From positions 1 through 64,000 of the forward strand of contig JAAPAO010000082.1 of assembly GCA_013115145.1 (NCBI GenBank): DNA of 64,000 nucleotides, read 5' to 3'. Origin of the DNA: Perkinsus chesapeaki. Its lineage: Eukaryota; Perkinsozoa; Perkinsida; Perkinsidae. This document shows, piece after piece, positions 21,946 through 32,612 of this stretch; the stretch's first letter is position 1, and each line of letters begins with the position of its first letter. The position numbers and the translations under genes were made by a program. A model generated the notes under the pieces. It was not told where the DNA came from and searched no databases. It saw only the letters and a program-made list of their open reading frames with translations.

Positions 21946-24900
21946 CTATCGGAACATCATATCAGCAGTGGGCACTCCAACCTGCTGTGGTTGGGCAACA
22001 ACTTGAGTATATGTATGAGTATTGCCAGTATTATCATTCATCATAGTGTATCCGCTCTGCAGTGGCTGCTGCTGCTGCTGACCGTATTGCTGCATCGTCA
22101 TCATCTGTGGTTGTTGGCCATACTGTTGCATGTTCATCATCATTGCTTGTTGTTGAGTATTCTCCACATTACTTCCATCAACACTCTGTTGGCCCGGTGT
22201 AAAACTGTCCTGTAGCTCCTGAGCTCTCTCCCTAGAGGCAGCGAATGGATCACCACGGGCGATGGCCCGCTGAGCAATCTCCTGACGTTTGTTAGCCTTC
22301 CAGTCCCTAGCTCGCTGACGCAGCTCGGCCTCGTCGCTGCCACTGAACTTGGCAACATATGTCTTGGTGCTCTTGGTGATCGTCTGCATTTGCTGGTAAG
22401 TGCCAGCCCATCCAGCAGTGTTCAGCGGGGGCTTCTCAGGAGCCTCAACTCGAACGAAATCGCCGTTCCACCACTTGGCGAAGGTCTCGGCATACTCGGT
22501 GTAATGATAGAAGAGCAGGGCGATAGGAGTATTGGCGAAGGGAGGATCGATGCCGTTGGAGCTCTCACCACATACAGCCTTCAGAGTGGCCGCCTTGCCC
22601 TTGGTTTCGGCATCGTCATGAGCACCGTTCTTGGTGACAACAGCGCCACTGTTAACGATTTCCATGTCACCACAGACGTAAGTGACGAGATGGTAGTCAC
22701 GTTCAGTGGGGGCATCGCCGAAGAAATGATCAGGACGGAGGAACTGATGAAAGGCAGGAGTCCGATGAAACCGTCAGCAGCCAAGCTGGCTCACCTCAAT
22801 GCGTCTTGAGACAACTTCACCCTTCAAGTTGAATACAACTGATGCTCTCTTCAATGGCAGCAGCTCCTCCTTGCCCATGTAGATGTCCTTAGGCACGGCG
22901 ACAAAGTCAACAGTCTCCAGGAGATTAGGATCGAAATCGACCTGTAAAAGTATCCTACAACTCCTGTCAGCTACAGGCACCCTCTTACTTGGTGATTAAG
23001 GTAGCCTCCGAAGCCATAAGCGAAGCCTGTAGCCCTCAACATCGTGGAGAAGTTAATGCGTATTCTCTCGTTCTTAAGGGACGGCTCCTTATTATCAACC
23101 CTCTTGCCACAGTACACTGTGACCTCATAGTGCTTATCAACAGTAAACCGAGGAGCCTCAGTGACCTCACGACAGCTGTACTCGAAAGCACCGAACTAAA
23201 TACAGACAGCAGCAATAGCCTTCTGTAGTGAGTGAGCAGCTGCAACTTACATCAAGAACGAGCTCCTTGGGGTACATATTGATATAGGCGCCTTTCAGTT
23301 CAGAGGGGCTGTCGGCAATCATGGCCGAACCTTCAGTGCCCTCGAAGTAGTACTTGCTTTCGATGAGCAACTAACATAGGTCAAGTTGTAACCGATAATA
23401 TTAAGTACACATATCAATATAACAATCAAACGAAGGCGGCAGCAGCCCCTCCTACCTTGCCCTTCTCAAGACCAGCAAAGGCAGATGCCACAGTGGTAGC
23501 ACTGAGCTCGTTATCCAACACCAAGATGAGGTCAGCACTTTTATACTTCTGGCCATCCTTAGGCTTATGGGTGACATCATAACAGTTGAGGGAGATGAAG
23601 TAGTAGAATTGCTTATAGACAAATCGGCCATTATTCAGACTGGCGCACGAGTAGTACTTGTCGGCAATCTAAAAATCAGTGATGACGAGGGCGACTACCA
23701 GCTGCCTCGTCCCACCTTAACAACCTTTAAGTTCTTCTGTGTGGCCGTTGCCGAGATGAACTGCAGCTCATCAGCGAACTTCACTGCTTTCTGGTCAACG
23801 TAAACTCCCTTAACATGCTTGTATATGGACGAGTACGTCACCGGTGCCTTTGGATTCTCGAGCTTGCCCCACCAGGCAGCCAGCTGTCTGGCGTGATAGT
23901 GGTTATCACAAATGATCTGCAGTGAATCATAAAATTGCGAATAGCATCTACAAGCTCACATCAACATCAGTCTTCTCTCCGGAGCCGTCATCCTTCTGGC
24001 ACCTCGCTCTGACCATATAAGCATTGCTCTCCGTGTTGATTGCCCTGTGAGGCTCTGGAGCATTCTGTACCGGATCGCAGGTGTACTGGAACTCGGAGAC
24101 GGCGTACTTATAGGAGCCTGCGGGGTTATTGGCGAAGTTAACCTAAAACCACCAGTACCAACGGCAACGCCTCAAACCGCCGCCTCCGCCTACTGTGAGC
24201 CATCTCTTATGCTCCTCCCTCTCGACAACTGATGTCACCACACCAGGGGTGCTTTGGGCCACAGAGCTCGGCTGGTAAGATGCCTTAACGAGTGTGAAGT
24301 CGTTCTTGATGTTATCGATCCGGACAGCTGCGCAGGACTTTAGGATATCCTTCGACACGGCGAGCTCCGAGATGACGGCCTTGCCCCATGTAGCGATTTG
24401 GAGAGCGGACTCTTGCTCACGACACTCAATCTCGAGAACCTGGTAAAAATACATACCAACAAGGCGGAGCGAAGCAGCTGACCTGCTCCTGGCATGCGCA
24501 CTGCATGACCAAGGTGCCCATGGGGGTGTATTGTGGTGGTGACATGACATGAGAGCAGGAGTACTGGTTCATGCCTTGCCCAGGTGTCAAGGTCTCCAGC
24601 TCGATACCAGCTCCCACTATAGAGGCTCGGCCAAGCTTCATGGGTGTAAGGGAACCCTTCACTGTCACACGCTCACATGAGCGACAAACCTTCTCTTGGA
24701 CAACAACCTGATAGATAGGAGAACTCAGTGCATGACGAGTGGGAGGAGGCATATTGCCGTCAAGTAACACAGTAATAGAATAACAGAGCAATACGACGCA
24801 TTTGATACGGGCAGTGAACCTATTTGGCGATGTTTTAACCTCCACCACACTAGAGTGCCGCGCTCCCCTGACAAACTTACAGTTGCATCAGTCTTGCCAC

Positions 24901-27900
24901 AGAATGGTCCACGGCTGACCTCGATAGCTGTGCTAGCTGATCCACAGACCATTTCAACCTGATGATGAAGAGCATCATCATCATCACAATTGACAATGCC
25001 TTCCTTGCTCATACCTTAGCCTCTTGTTTAGCCCTCTCATCATGGCAGTCCATAGGGATAACGAACTCATCCAGGCGGATCTCTGGGTTCTGCTTAAGTG
25101 CCCCACAGGTCAGCATCCTCATCTCACTTCCCCTTTGAACCTGACAACCCTGTGACCAGCGCAACCCAGCAGCAGCATCAGCATCGACCTACATAGAGAT
25201 AGCGAATCGATTGAGTTAAGGTAACCGAGAGCATCTGGACACTCCAACCAGCGGCACCACCAACGCGGCAGGCATTGCACGCTCCCGGAGGAGTCTTCAC
25301 CGCGACCTGAGCAACGCAGTGCACTCGTTGGCTGTCATCTCTTTGGCTCCTTCTCACTTCATTACGAACGTATCCTCCCCATTGGGTGGCGAACAGGACA
25401 GCGGCATCAGCCACCGAGCATGTCACAACAACCCTTTGAGATTGACAGTTCATAGACAGCCTGTAGATGCCGTTATCGTTCTCAGGAGGAGCGGTCACGG
25501 CGTCACACTGCAGGTTCATACTGGTATGTTGCTTAGCCTAACTCAGCCATCAGCAGCAGCAGCTATTCCCTACCCCTGCTCCCCTTACCCTGATATATCT
25601 CTTAGTGACCATCATACTGGAGAATCCACCACCGGCACCAGCATTCTCCACCCAGGCCTGCTCTAGAGTGTGGACGGCTTGATCCATACCCATAACCACA
25701 CTGCGGCAGGATTGAATAAAGTCGTTGTCCATACGGATTTGAGGGTTCACAAGGCCGCCCCAGCGGTAGGCGAACTCCTTAGCAGCATCAGGATTGCCGT
25801 AAAGGATAGTAGCTTGCTGCCCATCGCAAAGCAACTGAAACAACAATACCATGGGCCCCACTAGACCAGAGCGCTCTTACCGAAATGACGTATTTGCCTC
25901 CTCTGCTGGCAATGTCAGCAGTGACAGCGTTACAGGTGTGTACAACGACCTTACCATCACTCTTAACCTGATAACGTCACTCCGTCTTTCCCATGATCAG
26001 CAGTTTGCCTGTCTCACCTCAAGGGTCCTTCCTGTGATATCAGCATTAGCGTTATACTGCACCTTAGCTGCCACAACTTCACTGGGGCTCCCAATACGCA
26101 GATTGCCGCCCTGTACAGTGGCATAGGCACCCGCCAGGAGACTTGGATGCATTTCAACCTGACAGCAGCAGCAGACACTTCCGACCTGAACCTCAGAGCC
26201 CCAGCCTCACCGTTGGTGTCTCTAGCTGGGCCCAGATGATACCGAAGGCTATCGAAGCTGTGACGGTCTTGAAGACGAGCTTCACCTGAGATCGTCGACC
26301 TGTCTTCGGGGGTTGCTGTATAAGTCATGCTCACCGCAATAGTGTTCTCGAGGCGCTCATCGGTCGAACATTGAAGCGTGATGTAATATCTGTCGTTGTT
26401 GTAAGTAATGGACTCGCTATCACCAGCCAAAGATTTGCAGAAGTATGCAGAGCCACGCACCTGCTGGAGTAGGTTAAAAGATACTAAACCCACTGGACAA
26501 GAACTCACAGTGAAGATTCTTCCAACGACAACTTCAGAAAAGGTATCCTTGTACACCGCCGCGGTATCTATCTTCTCCACCTGTCCATTTCCCAGATCAG
26601 CCCCCTCGACATGATCAAGATCGACCTGAGCATTAGATGTTACCAGCGGCGGCGGGCGCCGTAGCAGGCTTCGTATCAGACTCACAGCGACGTATTGCCC
26701 CCACTGTTGGGCGAACTCCTTAGCATCCTGTTCACGTGGGAACACAACCGCGACCTCGTCCTTGCGCTCCTCCATGGAGGGTGTGTCACCGCGGAAGGAC
26801 AGCCCGCAGCGTGAACGTACAGCATACTCATCTAGATAAGAGATGTTCGTAACACCGCCGCTGGTATCGAGATAACCTACTCTGATTTCTCTGCTCAATG
26901 GTCCAAACCTTTTGACAGGCATACCACTCCTTATCCTCTGGCTTAGGCACAGCTTCAGAGCCAACCTGACAGCATGACAGTGACTCATACAGGGCAGAGT
27001 CTAAGACCCACCGCCTTACCGCGAGCCACAAAAGCCTCACACGATCTTCACGAGTGTATCTTTCCCTAGTAGCCGACACCAGTGTGTAGTTACCACTGGC
27101 ATCGTTGTTGTCAGAAGGTGTTATCTCAACTCGGAGAGCTGGTGTTAGTAGGGCCAGATTAACCGATACCTGAAAGGCAGCAGCATTACCGATACGTTAT
27201 TGATTAAGTCTGTAGTGGTACGTCAGCTCTAAAGTGGGACCACTCCGACGAGAATCTCCAGGCATCATCTTCATTTTTAAAACGTATGTCGACTGTTCTC
27301 CCTTGGCATTTAGCATTGACGATGTAAGCATCACTCGCACTCTCATAGACAACAGGCTCGCTGACTCTGTCACATCTAATGCTGCCGTCGAGACCTTCCA
27401 CCTACACCAGACACAACCGTCGTGGGCCTGCGCGGCGCTGGTGGGGAACGAAAAGATACTGGAACCGAGAATCGAACTCGGGACCTACTGCGTGTTAGGC
27501 AGTCGTCATAACCAACTAGACCATTCCAGCGTTGAAATCCCTTCAAACCAACCCCATGCCATCAGACAGCGCTCACCTCGATCCGCCCACGGACTGTCCT
27601 CTTCCCCATATCGCATACATCAGATGTTGCCCTCAGCAGCTTACCCGAGAAGTCACCAGAGAATACGCCCTCACTGCGGGACACCAAGTCATCAGGAACC
27701 TGTGACAAGTACAATGACCCATCAACTGCAACAACACCTCATCTCACCTCGTTGAACCCACCCCAGCGAGCGGCAAACTTTTCAGCGAGCTCCTCGGTGG
27801 AGAAGCTTAATTCGACATCCTTCTTGTCACACGCAGCCTTCACGGTCTTCCCTTCGATATCAGTGGCACCAGCACAGTTGTACTTCTCCCCAGACTTCAT

Positions 27901-29010
27901 CTGAAACGGGAAGTCCGCCGGGGAATCGCCCAGGTCTCGTCTACAGTGAGAATGCGCTCTGTGGCCATTTCAGTGGAAGGATTGATGCGGACCTCGGCGG
28001 AAGCGATGTCAGATCCTTCCAGTTCAGAGGAACGGATCGGTACCTTACAAAAAGGACTGCACCAACACCCGTGGTAACATCAGAGCTTACTCCGAGCGTG
28101 TATCCTCCCCAGTTAGCCGCAAACATCATTGCGGTAACTCTCTCTTTAAAGAGGAGGTTGAATGTCTTAGTGACTTTATTTTGATATGTGCAGGTGAGCT
28201 CAACTTCGTAACGTCCGTTTGCTTCGATCGGACCGGAGTGGACTTTGTCACAATATACTTTATATTCTCCCAGCTGAACTTATGTACTTACGATGCGTCT
28301 ACTCAGAATTCACTTACTGTTATGCGTCGTAGCCGAGGGCTGCTATTACGATAGCGAATGTACGATAAGCCAAGGTTCTGCTTCACCCCCCACCACTGAG
28401 CGAAAGGGTTCTTCTCCACCCAAGCATCAGCAACAACTTCGGGTGATACGGTGAACTGAAAGGGAACCATTTCGGGGAAGCCATCAAGACAAAGCAGTCG
28501 TTTGTTCCACTAAACTTACGGTCTCGAGATCTCCCCAAAGGACGGCGAATTGAAGTGCTTCGTACTCGTGCTCGAAATACAGGCTTGTTGGTTTCCCATC
28601 ACAAGTAGTTGATACTTTATAAGCAGACTCTTCAGTATCCCTTCTTGGAGATTCAGTAACAGCCTCGCATTTATGCTTGGAGAAGCTACCGCGGTTATCA
28701 CCAACGAGCTGAGGTATGAAGTGAGACAAGTCGATAAGCCTCGATGGCTCACCCATATAGTTCTTGGCTCCTTCTGTGTATTGACAGCCTTCGCGATCTG
28801 TGAGGCTTCCTTAACGCTATGGATGACCACTTTATTGCATTGATCCACGATATCATCCGCGATCTAAAGGTGAGGGGTAACAAGACCATACATCACAGTT
28901 CCCACGTGTTCTGTAATGGGTACATCTTGAGCTCCAACAAGTACTCCGAGAGAAAACAGCGCAGCAGCTGCCCTTTTCCAGCCAGGGTAAGCGGCCTTTG
29001 TGGAATTCAT
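21946..29010 (-). CDS. large secreted protein with tandem C-C-FAxxWGG modules
   Basis: ATG at 29010 gives a signal peptide (MNSTKAAYPGWKRAAAALFS, then LGVLVGAQ). Many exons follow on the minus strand, most with 42-60 nt introns. They alternate a module of about 55-65 residues (Cys, Tyr-x-Val, second Cys, a Val/Leu-x-Phe strand, then A..FA..WGG) with linkers. Module ends seen: LQFAVLWGD (28540), MMFAANWGGY (28110), AEKFAARWGGF (27770), WRFSSEWSHF (27235), AKEFAQQWGQY (26690), FGIIWAQ (26230), AKEFAYRWGGL (25760), LFATQWGGY (25370), ARQLAAWWGK (23880) and AETFAKWWNG (22470). The C-terminus is Gln-rich (QQYGQQP repeats) and ends with TAG at 21946-21948. I know no domain with this pattern; a surface, wall or adhesive protein is a guess. 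It could be two adjacent genes; I saw no internal signal peptide. Duplicated 5' exons recur at 36.5-37.1 kb. Confidence 0.6.
27457..27530 (-). tRNA. tRNA-Val (anticodon AAC)
   Basis: A 74-nt complete cloverleaf on the minus strand. Acceptor GCTGGAA pairs with TTCCAGT (one G-T), anticodon stem ACTGC/GCAGT is perfect with loop CTAACAC, T-arm CCGAG-TTCGATT-CTCGG is perfect, and the discriminator is A. It lies wholly inside intron 27402-27576 of the WGG-module gene and on the same strand, so it could be made by Pol III or from the excised intron. CTTTTC follows its 3' end as a weak terminator. Confidence 0.95.
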
Positions 29011-29127
29011 TGTAAATAACAAGGCAAGTGTTTTTAAACAGGCTAACACTACAGAAGAAATCGTTCAAAAGACAGGGATCGCGCGAAAGATCAATGGAAA
29101 AATATCGCTCAGAATAATACTCAGATC

Positions 29128-29721
29128 TTGCGCACTTCGTCCGGCTTAATCTTTCTGAACGGAGCCAGCGCGCTCCGGAAAATAATTTTCTTGAAAGTGT
29201 CAACGATGCTGACTCAACATTTACTACACCTTTTTAACATCAAGTTCACACTTAGGAACATCAATTTCGTCTCAACGGGCGAACTTGAGCGCACGAATCT
29301 GAAACGGAGATGCTGTTTATGCTGTTTTATGCGCGTGTTGTTTGCTATCCATTACCTTGCAACCGGTAACTATTTTTGGTGTGTGGGCCGCAGTCTGTCA
29401 GCCTCTAACGCTACCGCCTGGCGTTATGTGAAAGACGGTTTGACTGCCATTTCTAGTCACGCCGTTGTTTCCCGTTGGATTCCTTGGTACGACCAAATCG
29501 CCATAATCGACATGGAGAGGAAATTCCGTCTCCACCGGCGAATGCCCCTGGTGGTAGGGGCAATCGACGGCTCGCAGATACCTGTGTTGAGCCCGGCCGT
29601 TCATGAAGAGGCGAATATTAATAGAAAAGGCTTCAGCAGTGTCAATCTGATGGCAGTTTGCGACTACAACGGTCTTTTCCGATATGTCTGCTGCCGTTGG
29701 CCGGGTTCGACCCATGATTAG
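29128..29721 (+). pseudogene. truncated PIF/Harbinger transposase (DDE_Tnp_4)
   Basis: The frame from about 29320 has the core of HARBI1-like transposases: ATAWRYVKDGL, MPLVVGAIDGSQIPV, HEEANINRKGFSSVN, AVCDYNGLFRYV, RWPGSTHD, then an immediate stop. The first catalytic Asp region (AIDG) and the second (AVCD/GSTHD) are present. The C-terminal third with the last acidic residue is absent, so it cannot be an active DDE enzyme. The upstream half of the frame runs through the left inverted repeat. Confidence 0.85.
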
Positions 29722-29894
29722 TCGAGCGAACTTGACTGTACTAACTTATCTTGTCGAACTTGAGAATCCTATGGCGAAATTGAAAATCCTAACGGTGAAG
29801 TGGATCTTCCCGTTTCAGATTCGTGCGCTCAAATTCGCCCGTTGAGACGAAATTGATGTTTCTAAATGTGAACTTGATATTAAGAAGGTGTAGT
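29223..29894. mobile_element. Harbinger-type element with 85-bp inverted repeats
   Basis: 29223-29307 (from ACTACACC to CTGAAACGG) is mirrored by the reverse complement of 29810-29894 (from CCGTTTCAG to GGTGTAGT) with only scattered mismatches. The truncated transposase lies between. At 672 bp it is probably a deletion derivative mobilised in trans, if at all. A 3-bp TTA/TAA target duplication, expected for Harbinger, is not clear (left TTA, right TGA). Confidence 0.8.
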
Positions 29895-32612
29895 GATCGA
29901 GAGCTGAGTAGTCGGCACTAAACGGCTGTTAACCTAACTCGGAATACACACCTCAATCTAGACCCTCAAAGCATCATTTTTCTTTCGTCTGCCGGGGGCT
30001 TGGAATTTGCAAGAGATGCGGCAATGCTCGTGGCGTCTATTTCAAAATCTGAAACAGATCATCTGTTTCCACCTTAACCTACTCTACTTCTACTAACTTG
30101 AAAGTGCAAAGGCCCTCAAGCTCTGCTTTTATCTCCACAAGCACTGGCTCGTATGCTGTTCGCGGCATTTACTTCAAAGGTGCGTGTCGTCACCGTGGAC
30201 GGGTGATAGTCTTTTATAGTGTAGATAATAGACCAGTGACAGGTCACCAGTCTCTCACTGATTGACTAGTATGAAATAACGATCAACAATCGCAATATGT
30301 GTCCACCTTGCTCTGCTCGCATTGCGAGGAATGTAGTATCGCAAATGAGTTCGTACGCTCGAGTTATGACTTAATAAAGTAAATGAACCAACAATATTGA
30401 GTCAGTATCTCGGTTCGCACCTCTTATTGTAAGAGGATCTTCAAAATCCAACCCTGCTCATTCTTGCTCGTACGCATCGGGGCAGAGGATCAGCTGGATT
30501 CCTTGTTAGGGCTTCTCTTTCCGTTTGCAACAAAGTCCTGATAGTAGCATTTTGGGTCGCTTGTGAGGCCGCGCAGCTTCCGAGTAGGGTTGTTATTCCG
30601 CTCTGCTGAAGCGGCTTTACGCTTAGACATGACAGCTTTTAGAGGGCGCATTGGCTTCCTGGTCCAGGAATCCTGGACCTTCGTTCCCACCTCGGTCTTT
30701 GCGGTATTAAGAAGGGGGCGAGTCGGATCCGAATGACCACGCACTCCTGTCACCATACTCTCCACAACGCAGCGATAGCATTGATGGAAGCAGGGTGCAA
30801 GGCGACTTGCTGGGGTTGTTCGGTAGTGGTAGCGATACGGAGTAATATTAGTAAAGACACTCTCTCATATTTTAATGAAAGACGACGTAGCAAATCACCA
30901 CAGTAGTTACTTCATATTTGTTGGGCCTTGACACTTTTATTGACCACACCGTCATGTGTGCACGTGAAAGATTTATACTCCTTAAAGATATCACAATTAT
31001 CCACTGGAATTGAACCGCAAAAAGAGACCAAGAGGGGCTACCGGAAAAGTACCACTAGCTTCGTACACCGTGTACGTAACCAGATGACAAATCGGATAAC
31101 GGTGACGGTTTTTGAACGTGCGAAAGCTTGGCATACTAGTCTAGAAAGTTCCGTAGTCGAAACCATGAACTTGCATGCTAGTGCAGAGAACATCGATGAA
31201 ACATGGGACAAGTTGAGGTCATACTTACTGTTGAGTATATTATTTTTCAAGTTGTAGAGTTTGTATGATCTTAGGAACCTTTCCTGTTCCAATGGCGCAA
31301 ATCCTGTCCATTATTTTACCGAGATGGGTGTCCCTGATGATTGCGAGTGAATTGATTTCTGAAATGTCAGTCCTAAATCAGAACTGACATTTCAGAAATC
31401 TAAAGTAGGACTCCTAAACCATTCAATGAACGGCATTTATCCCAATCAGATATGCGAGTCTCGTAAAGAAAACCCAATTTCGTTTATATAGGGCAAAATT
31501 CAAATTGTAAATTGGATTTACTAAGTTATTGAAGGTAACCTCAAGTTTAAAGCCCAAGTAGAGATATCCGCTGAGTAGTCAGCTACCCTATCAGATAGGG
31601 CCTATCTACATAGGGCCGGTCTATTTCTTCCGTGGAAATATCCGAGATGAACACCTCGTCCATTTGGCGAACAGTTCCCCGTCGATGAGGAGATCAGAAA
31701 CGGGAATTAGTCGTTTAAATTATAAATCTTGGCCCTGACGGTATTTGTCAGAGTCACTTGTAGTGGCTTACTGTTACAAAAAAGTGTCTTTGATCATCGA
31801 TTCAAAGATATCATCGAGGGATTGCATATTAATCATCAAACTCACTACCTTAAACTTGGCTAAGAGGCTTACGCATGGATATAAGAAAAACGAGCCAGTT
31901 AATGAATGTGAGCGATAGTTTTGAGTCCGTAGTTCGGCACAGTTAGTATGGAACCGCTGTACCGCAAACACTTTCAGTCTACAGTAGACGTACCTGAAGT
32001 ACGGATTGAAGCTCTAGAAGTTCCAGGGGGATTACTCTGGCATGCCCCGAAAAGTTCACGTTTTAACATGTTCCAGTATTCATACACAACTGCATTCTCT
32101 TCTCTAAGATACTCATGCTAAGCTAATGGTAGTACCATTGTAGCATGGCATATTTCCCTGGTTTTCATCGTGTGAAACGGCTCCCATAGTATATTACGCT
32201 TAGTCTTATATCGTAGGAGTTATATTCTGCCGCGTGTACTATACGTCGTATAGTATAGTATACGATGATAGTCGTTTACGGCTTGTTTCCGTGTCGTCGC
32301 CGGGATCTTTTCGTGAACCCTACCACCGGTTCACAGTTCTACAAACGCAAAACCTCTCGAGATCAAAGTCGTACTGCAGTTATACAAAGTCGTGCGGCTA
32401 CACTTCATACTCTCTATTGAAACATCTTTACTATCCGTATGGCAGGCATAGTACTATTAAACAGTGAATGACAGTCATTGTAGACCATTACAAGCAAATA
32501 TACTCCCGAATGCGCTCAAAGATTCATTAGTAATGGATAGACTGAAACAAAAAGTAAGACACAAAGCCGTTCGTAGCAAAGTCTACAAAACATTTGAATG
32601 AAGTCAGCTCGA
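29895..32612. other. gene-poor region
   Basis: No confident gene over 2.7 kb. A basic 91-codon minus frame (30490-30765) and a 109-codon plus frame (30928-31257, with ENIDETWDKLRSYLL) are the longest; neither is recognised. It contains a perfect 18-bp inverted repeat (31354-31400) and short palindromic AT runs near 31600 and 32240. Base composition is more AT-rich than the flanking genes; old mobile-element sequence is likely. Confidence 0.45.
31354..31400. repeat. perfect inverted repeat, 18-bp arms
   Basis: GATTTCTGAAATGTCAGT at 31354-31371 and its exact reverse complement at 31383-31400, with an 11-nt loop. It could be a small MITE-like remnant or a cruciform/hairpin. Confidence 0.85.

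Noticed and set aside
22390-22809. 139-codon plus-strand frame antisense to the WGG-module gene
   Set aside because: It is the shadow of a Gln/Ala/Glu-rich exon on the minus strand and has no domain.
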